Shown one piece after another: positions 8,880-17,023 of a DNA stretch of 64,000 nt. Below the pieces are notes generated by a model, which ran no database searches, had not been told where the DNA came from, and was given only the letters and a program-made list of their open reading frames with translations. The DNA comes from Bacteroidaceae bacterium. Lineage in GTDB: Bacteria; Bacteroidota; Bacteroidia; Bacteroidales; Bacteroidaceae. Position 1 is the first letter of the stretch; each line of letters starts with the position of its first letter. Both the position numbers and the translations under genes were made by a program. The stretch is from assembly GCA_024688885.1 (NCBI GenBank), contig JAILDV010000048.1:1-64000 (forward strand), written 5' to 3'.

Positions 8880-8922
8880 TTTTCATTCTCTCATTTTTTC
8901 ATTCTTTCATTTCAGCGGAGCG
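8880..8922. repeat. Short tandem repeat junction
   Basis: Run of TTTTCATTCTCTCATTTTTTCATTC-type heptamers ending in CAGCGGAGCGCC, the same composition as the junction repeats elsewhere. It lies between two genes of the minus operon. Confidence 0.55.
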
Positions 8923-8925
8923 CCC

Positions 8926-9468
8926 TCACTCCTCATACACATAAGGGTGTGGGTCGGGTTGGAAGGTCACGGGCTTGTCCAGCACGGTGTATTTCCAGTC
9001 GTACTCAAGTTCGAAAGTGAACGTGGCAGACGTCGGGGTCATGTCGGAGAAGGAGAAGCTCATGGCGTAGGTGCCGGCGTAAGGTCCTTCTTCAAGTAGA
9101 TACTCTATCCATCCGGTGGTGTCGGGTTCGTCGTCGAAGTTGTGCCCTATCCGGAAACCTCCTGCCTCATTATATATATAATACACGTCAGGTTTGTAGT
9201 CGGGGTTCTCCTTGCAGTATTCCTCGTCATACTTCATCGCCTCGACGTAGTGGGTGGTGTCACGCAGGTCATAAATCCTCGTGCTGTCCTCATTGATCCA
9301 AATCTTGTAGATGCTCACTTCCTGACTGGCTTGCTTGGCACCCTTTTCCAAGGAGTCTGCAGCCAGGGAGTCCATATCCGTCACCGTGGCGACCTTCTTT
9401 CCATTCGCGATGCATGCCGTGACCATCATGCCAGTCACGCACATCAGTGCCCAAATAATTTTCTTCAT
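8926..9468 (-). CDS. Small lipoprotein of unknown function
   Basis: About 180 aa from the ATG at 9468 (MKKIIWALMCVTGMMVTAC), with a lipobox VTAC giving Cys19. The mature part begins with a Ser/Asp/Lys linker, then a beta-rich region ending in a C-terminal YVYEE. No known family was recognised. It is the first gene of the minus operon that runs away from the origin, and its likely promoter at 9514-9545 lies right next to the first iteron, so Rep binding might affect its expression. Confidence 0.78.
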   Translation of the reverse strand: MKKIIWALMCVTGMMVTACIANGKKVATVTDMDSLAADSLEKGAKQASQEVSIYKIWINEDSTRIYDLRDTTHYVEAMKYDEEYCKENPDYKPDVYYIYNEAGGFRIGHNFDDEPDTTGWIEYLLEEGPYAGTYAMSFSFSDMTPTSATFTFELEYDWKYTVLDKPVTFQPDPHPYVYEE

Positions 9469-9513
9469 ATTCAACAAGTTTTAATTCAATAGGTAAGGAT
9501 TGCTATTCCGCCA

Positions 9514-9545
9514 CAAAGATAACGACTTTTTCAACATCATCCAAA
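9514..9545 (-). promoter_or_regulatory. Promoter for the minus-strand operon beside the origin
   Basis: Read on the minus strand, TTTG (9545-9542) and TATCTTTG (9521-9514) are 20 bases apart. The first iteron begins 16 bases beyond the upstream box. Confidence 0.6.
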
Positions 9546-9560
9546 TGTTTTAAGAAAAAC

Positions 9561-9901
9561 GTGACAAATTCCAAAGACACTCCAAAGAAGCGTGACAGAT
9601 TCCCAACTGAAATGGAAGTGAAGAGTAGGGGAGTGAAAGGGTGAAGCGTGACAAATTCCCAACAAGGAATGAAGCGGCAGAATAGGCGAAGCGTGACAAA
9701 GACCAAACGTGTCTAACGTGCTGATTGAACGGAAGTGTGACAAATTCCCAATAAGGACTTGGGCTTTAAAATGAAACGGAAAAATGTTTAAGCAAAACCC
9801 GATATATTTTATTTCAATAGAAAGATGATTAAGAATAAATTAGCGATATTTTGCGCAAGTTTTCGCATAACAAAATGCATAAAAGTGTGACAAATTCCCA
9901 A
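9561..9901 (+). repeat. Iteron cluster 1 (six direct copies)
   Basis: Copies start at 9561, 9592, 9648, 9693, 9737 and 9887. Four carry the long form ending in TCCCAA or TCCAAA; the 9592 copy reads GTGACAGATTCCCAA and the 9693 copy GTGACAAAGACCAAA. Spacings are irregular (31, 56, 45, 44, 150). Confidence 0.85.
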
Positions 9902-9908
9902 TACGTTT

Positions 9909-10112
9909 TTGTCACGATGAAAAGCATGTTTGAGCGACAGGGAAGGGCAGGAAAGGCGGGTGGGGGACACTCCATGGTAGAGAGGGGCTAACTGACTCAA
10001 AAACAAAGGTAAAAGTGGAAAGCCAAGGAGGGCTCATAATACAAGTTTGTCACGCAAAAACCGCCTTTTCTGACACGGATTTGTCACGCACTTTTAACCC
10101 GTTTCTGTCACG
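9909..10112 (-). repeat. Inverted iteron cores (four copies)
   Basis: TTGTCAC or CTGTCAC, the reverse complement of the iteron core, occurs at 9909-9915, 10047-10053, 10081-10087 and 10105-10111. Three of them lie within 70 bp. None keeps the CCCAA tail. In known iteron plasmids such inverted half-sites serve initiator dimers; that role here is inference. Confidence 0.7.
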
Positions 10113-10203
10113 CTTCTGGTGCTCATGTTTAAAGAACTTGCATTAAGTGTATGAAAAATAATTGGTTAGACGGATTGTTTGCATCATCATCCAGAGAAAA
10201 AGT

Positions 10204-10323
10204 GTGACAAATTCCCAACACAATCTGCCGCACAAAGGACGGAAAGAAGGGCTGGAAAAAACGTGACAAATACCAAAGAAGCATTGAAAACGAGTGCTTT
10301 AGGATAGTGTGACAAATTCCCAA
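10204..10323 (+). repeat. Iteron cluster 2 (three direct copies)
   Basis: Copies at 10204-10218 and 10309-10323 match GTGACAAATTCCCAA exactly; the copy at 10263-10277 is GTGACAAATACCAAA. The cluster directly precedes the AT-rich block. Confidence 0.85.
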
Positions 10324-10460
10324 CTATATATAAATAGGTATAGAAAGATAACATCCATTTCTTAAAGATGAGAAAGAAAGATCTTTCTTTTTAAATAAAA
10401 ATAAACAAATATATTATATATAGAGTGTCGCAACTGATTGAAAAACAAATAAATGAATAA
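10319..10460. other. AT-rich block, candidate DNA unwinding element
   Basis: About 140 bp of nearly pure A/T (TATATATAAATAGG, then AAATAAAAATAAACAAAT and ATTATATATA) between iteron clusters 2 and 3. Its position inside the iteron array fits the duplex unwinding element of an iteron origin. Confidence 0.6.
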
Positions 10461-10467
10461 CGAAAAC

Positions 10468-10610
10468 GTGACAAAAGGCAAACAAGACAGTGACAAATCC
10501 CCATTGAAAGCGGGACAAAAAGCAAAGATAAATGACTGATAATGTGACAAATACCAAAGACATGAGGGGTAGCGGGACAAAAACCCAACAAAAACGTGAC
10601 AAATTCCAAA
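10468..10610 (+). repeat. Iteron cluster 3 (six direct copies, several divergent)
   Basis: Copies begin at 10468 (GTGACAAAAGGCAAA), 10490 (GTGACAAATCCCCA), 10512 (GGGACAAAAAGCAAA), 10544 (GTGACAAATACCAAA), 10574 (GGGACAAAAACCCAA) and 10596 (GTGACAAATTCCAAA). Spacings of 22, 22, 32, 30 and 22 are tighter than in cluster 1 and close to whole helical turns. Confidence 0.8.
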
Positions 10611-10728
10611 TGGAAGTGTTTCCCCTGCCGACATTGAGAGGTACACCCTTCCTTAAGCCCGATGCATTCCCATGTTGTAACTCGACGCATAAGCATCTGA
10701 AGGAGGGTGTTGCTCTCGCTGACCCACA

Positions 10729-10826
10729 TTTGTCACGAAGAAGGGGGCAGACAGCACTATTTTATCAAGAAAAAAGAGAGAAAATCAAGAAAAATCTTTG
10801 AGAGAAAAAAAAACTTTGTATCTTTG
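10729..10826 (+). promoter_or_regulatory. rep promoter with adjacent inverted iteron core
   Basis: TTTG at 10797-10800 and TATCTTTG at 10819-10826 are 18 bases apart, with the rep ATG at 10858. An inverted core TTTGTCACG at 10729-10737 lies about 60 bp upstream, suited to autoregulation by Rep dimers, which is inferred from other Rep_3 systems. Confidence 0.65.
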
Positions 10827-10857
10827 CAATGTTTTCATTAAAGACCAACCAAAACCA

Positions 10858-12438
10858 ATGAAAGAAGAAACAGAACGGAAACCCGAAGAAGGCAAGAAGG
10901 TGGGAACGGCTGCCGCGCAGAAAACGAAGAAGGCGCAGGACGAGACCATCATGAAGAACCTTCCCCAGAACGTGGAGTGGATCAAGCAGCCCTATGCGCT
11001 GTCGGTCATGCGCGGTGACCTCTCGCTGACGCAGACTCACATCATGGTGGAGCTGATGGGTGCGCTGCAGGTGAAGATCAACGACTTCATCGCCCACATG
11101 GGTGAGGAGGGCAATGCCGTCTTCAAGGAGGAGGACTTCAACGAGAACGGCGTGGCGCATGTGGACGTGAACCTCGCCGCCGTCTCCAACCGCCCCGACT
11201 ACTATGCCGACGTGGAGTCGATGGCTTACCGTCTGATGGGTGCCACCATCAAGCGTCCCGAGGAGGTGGAGGGCATGAAGATGATGAAGCTCTCCCACGT
11301 GTTCGACTCCATCAGCGTGCCCTTCGAGGACAATGAGCGCGGACGCCGCAAGGGGTTCATTCGTTTCTACTTCAACCGTGAGCAGGCGAAGGAAATCTTC
11401 AACTTCACGCGTTACAGCAAATACATCAAGGCGGTGGCGCGCAACTCCTCGAGCCAGTACACCAGCCGTCTCTATATGATCATCACTGCCTACAAGGCAT
11501 TCGGCCGCTGGGAAGTGGACTACAGTGAGCTGCGCAAGATTCTCGGTTTCCTTGCCTACGAGGAGGACGAGAACGGCCAGTGGCGGTGGGTGGAGAAGAA
11601 ATACACGGAGTACCGCCAGTTCAAGCGCCGTGTGCTCAACACCGCCGCCGACGAACTGCGCGACCTGGCAGACAAGGGCGAGGCGGACTGCTACTTCGAC
11701 TTTCAGGAGGTCTATCCTGCCGGAAAGAAGAAGGGCACTCCCGAGAAGATACTCTTCACCATCACCGTCAGCGACCTGGGCAAGGAGCAGAACCATTCGG
11801 CTTCTTTTGCAAAAAAGTTGATAATGGTCGAAGACTTCCTGAAGCAGGACTTCGGTTTCCGCACGTCCGAAATCCGTCAGATGTTGCCGCGCATCAACGA
11901 CGACAATATCGACGTATTCATCGCCAAGATGACGGAGGTGAAGAAGTACATCGACAAGGAAGGTGACAAAATTCTTGACAAGAAGAAGTATGCTTTCACC
12001 GCTCTCCGCAATGTCATCGACGACTTTGAGGATGCCATTGCCGAGGAGGTGCTGGAGGCATATCCAATGTATGCGCAAGAGGACACGGGGATGTATGATG
12101 TGCAAAAATCTTTACAGGAAAAGCATCAGGACGGAGGTGGCAGCACGTCAAAGACGAACGGAAAGAAAGAGGGGGAACGCTCTCCATGGGACGGCATGTC
12201 CTTCACCGACGCTCCTTTCCGCGACGCCCTCACGGCTGCGTTCGGCGCACGCATCTTCACGATGTACCTGATGCAGATCCGTATCATCTCCTACCGTCAG
12301 GAAACGGTGGCGCTGCTCATCCCGCATGAGGAGGTGAGCGACTACATCGACTCGAACAACCTCATCACCCAGTTGAAGGAATGTCTGTCGGGCATCATGG
12401 GCAAGGTGCAGACGGTGAACTACCTGGTGGGGATGTGA
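10858..12438 (+). CDS. Replication initiator protein, Rep_3 (RepB/RepE) family
   Basis: Binds iterons and opens the origin. About 526 aa from the ATG at 10858; the frame extends to 10798 but that start lies inside the promoter. The core fits Rep_3: an N-terminal winged helix (from about 45, MRGDLSLTQTHIMVELMG), then YTSRLYMIITAYKAFGRW with SELRKILGF (about 200-225) and YRQFKRRVLNTAADEL (about 252-267), the usual second winged-helix marks. A Lys/Glu/Ala-rich N-terminal stretch precedes it. A C-terminal extension of roughly 200 aa makes it clearly longer than typical plasmid initiators (250-400 aa). It directly follows the iteron array. Family assignment is firm; the replicon type is inferred. 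Confidence 0.9.
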   Translation: MKEETERKPEEGKKVGTAAAQKTKKAQDETIMKNLPQNVEWIKQPYALSVMRGDLSLTQTHIMVELMGALQVKINDFIAHMGEEGNAVFKEEDFNENGVAHVDVNLAAVSNRPDYYADVESMAYRLMGATIKRPEEVEGMKMMKLSHVFDSISVPFEDNERGRRKGFIRFYFNREQAKEIFNFTRYSKYIKAVARNSSSQYTSRLYMIITAYKAFGRWEVDYSELRKILGFLAYEEDENGQWRWVEKKYTEYRQFKRRVLNTAADELRDLADKGEADCYFDFQEVYPAGKKKGTPEKILFTITVSDLGKEQNHSASFAKKLIMVEDFLKQDFGFRTSEIRQMLPRINDDNIDVFIAKMTEVKKYIDKEGDKILDKKKYAFTALRNVIDDFEDAIAEEVLEAYPMYAQEDTGMYDVQKSLQEKHQDGGGSTSKTNGKKEGERSPWDGMSFTDAPFRDALTAAFGARIFTMYLMQIRIISYRQETVALLIPHEEVSDYIDSNNLITQLKECLSGIMGKVQTVNYLVGM

Positions 12439-12439
12439 G

Positions 12440-12625
12440 GAGTTAGGAGTTAAAGGAGTTAACGACGATACCCATTCAATGAAAATTAGGAATGAGGAAT
12501 TAGGAATTAGGAATTGCCATGCGGGGTGTAAGAATAGCGTCAGCCTAATTGTCAACTGTCAACTGTCAATTGTCAACTCAGCGTAGCGCTCACTTCGGTA
12601 ACTTCATTAACTTCAATTATTCAAA
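12440..12625. repeat. Composite short tandem repeat junction
   Basis: After the rep stop come GAGTTAGGAGTTAAAGGAGTTA units, then AATTAGGAATGAGGAATTAGG, the module TTGCCATGCGGGGTG...GCGTCAGCC, then TTGTCAACTGTCAACTGTCAA units, and AGCGTAGCGCTCAC. It is the longest assembly of the junction repeat family in the window. Confidence 0.7.
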
Positions 12626-12666
12626 ACTTGCAAAACTCATATACATTAATAAATAAAAGGGCAAAA

Positions 12667-13389
12667 ATGAAAAAACTATTCTATTTGATGTGCTTGGCAC
12701 CCCTGGCACTGACAGGGTGCAAGAATGTGCCGCGCATCACCGATGTGATGGACGGTCCAGGCATGGTGAACGAGCAGTTCATGTCGTTGGACAAGATTGA
12801 AAGTGAATGGAAGAGTGCGGACATCCCCGTGCAGAATGGCAGCGAGTGTCCCAGTGTCGTAGACCTGCTGACGGCATTCAACGAGCGTTTCCCGAGTTTT
12901 GGGGTGGATTCGTTGTTGAGAAAGCTCAACGAACCTGACTTCAAAGACGAATACTATGCCGAGGACGGCACGGGCACCATCCAGCATTTCCCTTCGAAGG
13001 AATATGTGCTGCTGTCCAGCGAGACTGATGCCGAGAGTGTGGAGGCGCGTGTCATGCGCCGCGAAAACGGTCACAGTCTGTTCGTGCTCGAGATGTCCAA
13101 ACCCACCGATCCGGTTGTTGACTGCTATGCCTTCTACGACTATGACCCTCAGACCAAGACGCTGACACCCGAGGATGAACCTTGGAAGAAGGTCTCGCCT
13201 GCAATGGAAGGCAACACGCTCATTCCTTCGTGCAATCTTTTCGACGGTGTGTTTCTGATGGGCGAGTTCACTCCCGACGACTCCATTTTTGAAAACCCCA
13301 TCTATTGCCACACGTTTGAGTTCGACGGACAGGACATCGTCTATACCGGCTATCAAGCCAACATCCCTGAAGATGAAGAAGGGGAGTAA
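12667..13389 (+). CDS. Lipoprotein of unknown function
   Basis: About 240 aa from the ATG at 12667, where the signal peptide MKKLFYLMCLAPLALTGC places the lipid Cys at residue 18. The frame upstream to 12628 lacks signal-peptide character. The mature chain is acidic and ends EDEEGE. No family was recognised. It lies 228 bases after rep and 38 bases before another lipoprotein gene, with which it probably forms an operon. Confidence 0.78.
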   Translation: MKKLFYLMCLAPLALTGCKNVPRITDVMDGPGMVNEQFMSLDKIESEWKSADIPVQNGSECPSVVDLLTAFNERFPSFGVDSLLRKLNEPDFKDEYYAEDGTGTIQHFPSKEYVLLSSETDAESVEARVMRRENGHSLFVLEMSKPTDPVVDCYAFYDYDPQTKTLTPEDEPWKKVSPAMEGNTLIPSCNLFDGVFLMGEFTPDDSIFENPIYCHTFEFDGQDIVYTGYQANIPEDEEGE

Positions 13390-13427
13390 ACTAACAAAAC
13401 CTCAATCAATATTTAAACGATATCATC

Positions 13428-14168
13428 ATGAAACAGATTTTCTTGACTTTGTCTGCAGCACTCATGCTGACGGGGTGCAACGGAACCTTCAATGCAAAGG
13501 GTGATGCAGCAGCGTCCGACAGCGACAGCATCGTAAATGCGGCGGACTCTCTCTTGGAACAGGGCTTTGAAGAGGGCGAGGCTGACGGCACCGAGGCACA
13601 GGGGCTCAGCATTTACGACCAGCAGGATTTCGACGACCTCAGCGCACTGCCGTCCAGTGCCGTGGAGCAGGACCGCGTGTTCAACCATGTGCTCTATGTC
13701 AACGAAGAGACGGAGCCCAGCGAGGACGACCCTGCAGGGCTTTACACCGTGTGGGTGGTTGACGAACGATGGGATCAGCTGCGGAGAGTCCTCACCACCA
13801 ATCCCACGGCAGCACCTGCATGGGACCAGATGCAGGGGAAGAATGCCAACGGCGTGGAAGTGCCCATCCATCTGGTGGCTGTGGCATCCTCTGCCCAGTA
13901 TGCATCGTCGGACTACAGGAAGATTGTCGTGGAGGGTTGTCCTGACGGACGCAACACGTGGACTTACATCATCGACCTCGTTGACCGCACTGCCATCCAG
14001 CTGCCGTCCACCGAGGGAGTGCAGGAGATTGACATGGACAAGGACGAGATCATCGCCGCTTCCTACGGCTATTACCCAGCCCCCGACTACGGACGCTACA
14101 CCGTCAACAAGGCTTATTCGCTCGAGGGCAAGTTCCTGAGGCAAGTGGGAGAGCCCCAGCCCGAGTGA
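13428..14168 (+). CDS. Lipoprotein of unknown function
   Basis: 246 aa with lipobox LTGC (Cys17 in MKQIFLTLSAALMLTGC). A Ser/Asp/Ala linker (DAAASDSDSIVNAADS) resembles that of the lipoprotein at 8926-9468. The mature part is acidic with alternating polar and aromatic residues and a Tyr/Pro-rich stretch (YGYYPAPDYGRYTV) near the C-terminus. No family was recognised. It is second in a two-gene unit and is followed by a hairpin terminator. Confidence 0.78.
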   Translation: MKQIFLTLSAALMLTGCNGTFNAKGDAAASDSDSIVNAADSLLEQGFEEGEADGTEAQGLSIYDQQDFDDLSALPSSAVEQDRVFNHVLYVNEETEPSEDDPAGLYTVWVVDERWDQLRRVLTTNPTAAPAWDQMQGKNANGVEVPIHLVAVASSAQYASSDYRKIVVEGCPDGRNTWTYIIDLVDRTAIQLPSTEGVQEIDMDKDEIIAASYGYYPAPDYGRYTVNKAYSLEGKFLRQVGEPQPE

Positions 14169-14204
14169 TGCGGGCTGCATGGTTCGAAGTAAGTTGGAAG
14201 TTTC

Positions 14205-14240
14205 ATGACGGCAAGTCTCCTATGGGTGACTTGCCGTCAT
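14205..14240 (+). terminator. Hairpin terminator after the lipoprotein pair
   Basis: Perfect 13-bp stem ATGACGGCAAGTC (14205-14217) with GACTTGCCGTCAT (14228-14240). The T-run is displaced (TTCTTTTTTTT from 14254), so termination may be partial. Confidence 0.6.
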
Positions 14241-14261
14241 TGCAAAATAAATGTTCTTTTT

Positions 14262-14293
14262 TTTGGAGGAATGAAACAATTGTTGTACCTTTG
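14262..14293 (+). promoter_or_regulatory. Promoter for the metalloprotease-SusCD genes
   Basis: TTTG at 14262-14265 and TACCTTTG at 14286-14293 are 20 bases apart, 22 bases before the ATG at 14316. Confidence 0.7.
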
Positions 14294-14315
14294 CCGAAAT
14301 ATAATACATGATTAA

Positions 14316-16928
14316 ATGAAAAACAAACATATAACGTTGAGACGGATATCGACCTTTGTGTTGATGATGGCAATGCTGATAAGCAATGCTGATGCCTCCG
14401 CAAGCGCAATGCTGAGGGGAAAGAAATCCAAGAAGAACAAGACTGAGGCGGCGCCTCCACCTTCACGCTACAAGACTTTGACAGGACGTGATTCCGTGCA
14501 GATGCAGGGCGTGATGAACGTCATTGAGAAGGGCGACACCATCTATCTTGAATTGCCTGTGAAGTTGTTGGGCAAACCTTTCCTTGTGTCGAACAAGTTA
14601 CAGCAGGTACCCTCTGAACTCAACGAGTCAGCCGCGAACAAGGGTGTGAACTACGAGAACCAGATGGTGCGTTTCGAATGGGACAAGAAGGCGAAGCTCG
14701 TCAGGATGCGTCAGCAGCGTGTCACCCCCGAGGCTCCAGAAGGTTCCTTCCTGGCACAGTCGGTGGCAGACAACTATGTCGACCCCGTTATTGCCAACTT
14801 CAAGGTCGAAGCTGTGGCAGACGATTCCACATCGGTCATCTTCAAGGTCAATGATCTCTTCAATGGCAGGAAGAACGTGCTCAATGACGTGTTCAACGAA
14901 ATCAATATTGGCACCTCGCCCGTCTCCGACCTCTCCCGCATCGTGTCGGTGAAGAGTTACGAGCGCAGTGTGGTGGCTCTCTCCGAACTCACCACCACCG
15001 TGCATGAAGGCAATTCGAAGGTGAACTTGACTGTTGTGGTCAGCACCGCCATCATGCTGCTGCCCGACGAGCCGATGCGTACCCGTCGTGAAGACTGGCG
15101 TGTGGGCTACTTCTCCACACCTGCCCTCATCTATGGTGACCGTCAACAGAAGGTGGAACACGCCAACTACATCACCCGTTGGCGGCTGGTGCCCAGCGAC
15201 ACCTTAGCCTACATGCGTGGAGAATTGGTGGAGCCAGTGCAACCCATCACGTTCTACATCGGTGGTGCTGTTCCCACCCATTTGCGTCCTTATATCACAC
15301 AAGGCATTCTCGACTGGAACAAAGCCTTCGAACGGGCTGGGTTCAAAGATGCCGTGCGTGTCATCGTGCCTGACGACACCCTTGATGTGGAAGGTGACGA
15401 TATGCGTTACTCTGTCCTCACCTATGCTGCCTCCGAGAAGGCAAATGCCATGGGTCCTGCCACTCTTGACCCTCGTACGGGCGAGATTCTGGAAGCGGAC
15501 ATCATTTGGTGGCACAACGTGCAGTCACTCATCAGCGAATGGATTCGTGTGCAGACATCTGCCACCGACCCACGTGCCCGTACCCTCACCTTGCCTGACG
15601 AACTCATCGGCGATGCCGTCCGTTTCGTTGCCTGCCATGAGGTGGGACATTCACTTGGGCTCCGCCATAACATGATTGCTTCGGCAGCCTATTCCACCGA
15701 CTCGCTTCGTTCCGCCACCTTCACCAGCAGGGTGGGGGGCACATCGGCGAGCATCATGGACTATGCCCGTTTCAACTATATCGCCCAGCCTGGCGACGGC
15801 GTGAAAGTCATGTCGCCCAACATCGGTCCCTATGACCTGATGGCAATCGAGTGGGGCTATCGTTGGTTCCCTGCAGGCACCGACGAGAAGAAGGAACTGG
15901 CAGCTTTCCTTGCCCGTCATAAAGGGAAGGAATACCGTTACAGCGAGACACAGGACAGGCGCACTGCCATCGACCCACGAGCTCTCTCTGAAGACCTTGG
16001 CGACGATCCTATCCGTTCAGCCACCCTCGGCATCGAGAATCTCAAGCGTGTCATGCCCAATGTCGTGAACTGGACACGCAACGGTGACCCCGACCAGACT
16101 TACGACAAGGCAGCCGACCTCTACAGCGCTGTCATTTACCAATGGAGCCTGTACCTCTATCATGTCCTTGCCAATGTCGGTGGCATCTACATGGATCGTC
16201 CTGTGTTGGGTGAAACTGTCAGTTCTTCCAACCTTCCTGCAGCCTACACCCATGTGGAGAAAGCTCGCCAGAAGGCATCCGTGCAGTTCCTCCTCGACAA
16301 CGTGCTCAGTTATCAGGAGTGGCTTTTCGGCTCGCCCATCTCCAAGGTGGTCTATCCTTTGCGCAACACCCCCAACGGCACCACCGAACAGGAACCTGCC
16401 CTGCTTTTGAAGAATCAGCAGAACTACATCTTGTGGGATCTCCTCGCTAACGAGCGTCTGGTGCGTATGTATCAGAATGAGTGGGAGAATGGCGACCGTG
16501 CCTTCACTGCTGTGGAGATGATGGACATGGTGCATCAGTCCCTCTTCCGCAAGACTATTGCTGGGCAGAAACTCAACGTCATGGAGCGCAGTCTGCAGAA
16601 GAGTCTGCTCGATGCCCTCATTACTGCGGCAGCCGAGAGCGAAGGCGTGAAGATTAACAAGAGTCTGACAGACAGAAATTCCGCATCCTCTGACTATTTC
16701 GGATGTTACGGAGAATCCGATTCTCTCGATTCCTCCGCACCTCGCACACTGGAGCTCACCATGAAGCAAGTGTCGCGTACTTCCGACGCCATCAGTCTGA
16801 AGCGTGGCGAACTGCTCCGCATCCTCCGTCTCTGCAAGAGCAAGGCAAGCACGGGTGACACAGCCACACAGATGCACTACGATGACATGGCGTTGCGCAT
16901 CCAGACGGCGCTGGGACTGAACAAATAA
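14316..16928 (+). CDS. Exported zinc-dependent metalloprotease (DUF4953/DUF5117/DUF5118 family)
   Basis: 870 aa with an N-terminal hydrophobic signal segment. The zincin signature HEVGHSLGLRHN sits at about residues 441-452, with Glu as the catalytic base and the extended HExxHxxGxxH ligands of metzincin-like enzymes; a Met-containing SIMDYARFNY follows, as expected of a Met-turn. The long N-terminal part (about 50-330) is the DUF5118/DUF5117 region and the C-terminus the DUF4953 region. It likely cleaves proteins or peptides in the periplasm or at the surface. SusC and SusD genes follow 95 bases downstream on the same strand, so it may process nutrients for that transporter. Substrate is unknown. 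Confidence 0.9.
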   Translation: MKNKHITLRRISTFVLMMAMLISNADASASAMLRGKKSKKNKTEAAPPPSRYKTLTGRDSVQMQGVMNVIEKGDTIYLELPVKLLGKPFLVSNKLQQVPSELNESAANKGVNYENQMVRFEWDKKAKLVRMRQQRVTPEAPEGSFLAQSVADNYVDPVIANFKVEAVADDSTSVIFKVNDLFNGRKNVLNDVFNEINIGTSPVSDLSRIVSVKSYERSVVALSELTTTVHEGNSKVNLTVVVSTAIMLLPDEPMRTRREDWRVGYFSTPALIYGDRQQKVEHANYITRWRLVPSDTLAYMRGELVEPVQPITFYIGGAVPTHLRPYITQGILDWNKAFERAGFKDAVRVIVPDDTLDVEGDDMRYSVLTYAASEKANAMGPATLDPRTGEILEADIIWWHNVQSLISEWIRVQTSATDPRARTLTLPDELIGDAVRFVACHEVGHSLGLRHNMIASAAYSTDSLRSATFTSRVGGTSASIMDYARFNYIAQPGDGVKVMSPNIGPYDLMAIEWGYRWFPAGTDEKKELAAFLARHKGKEYRYSETQDRRTAIDPRALSEDLGDDPIRSATLGIENLKRVMPNVVNWTRNGDPDQTYDKAADLYSAVIYQWSLYLYHVLANVGGIYMDRPVLGETVSSSNLPAAYTHVEKARQKASVQFLLDNVLSYQEWLFGSPISKVVYPLRNTPNGTTEQEPALLLKNQQNYILWDLLANERLVRMYQNEWENGDRAFTAVEMMDMVHQSLFRKTIAGQKLNVMERSLQKSLLDALITAAAESEGVKINKSLTDRNSASSDYFGCYGESDSLDSSAPRTLELTMKQVSRTSDAISLKRGELLRILRLCKSKASTGDTATQMHYDDMALRIQTALGLNK

Positions 16929-17023
16929 AAAAAGAAGCCATGCGGGGAGAAAGAATGATTGGAAGAGTGGTAGAAATGAAAGAGAGAGAAGGGGGATGAT
17001 AGTATATAATAAAGTATAATAAG

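Larger units (their letters stand above)
9469..10857. other. Iteron-type replication origin region
   Basis: A 1.39-kb non-coding region between divergent genes. It holds about 15 direct copies of a 15-bp iteron (consensus GTGACAAATTCCCAA, with variants ATACCAAA, AAAACCCAA, AAAGGCAAA), five inverted core copies (TTGTCAC), an AT-rich block at 10319-10460, and promoters facing out at both ends. The initiator gene follows at 10858. This is the standard layout of an iteron-controlled theta origin. I see no clear DnaA box. Origin activity itself is inferred. Confidence 0.82.

Noticed and set aside
9561-10610. CRISPR array
   Set aside because: Repeats are only 15 bp, irregularly spaced, variable and partly inverted; no cas genes. 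Iterons explain them better.
11963-11974. An iteron-like GTGACAAAATTC inside rep
   Set aside because: A single partial match in coding sequence (encoding GDKI); probably chance.
10765-12105. 446-aa open frame opposite rep
   Set aside because: Antisense shadow; the rep frame has clear Rep_3 motifs and a promoter.
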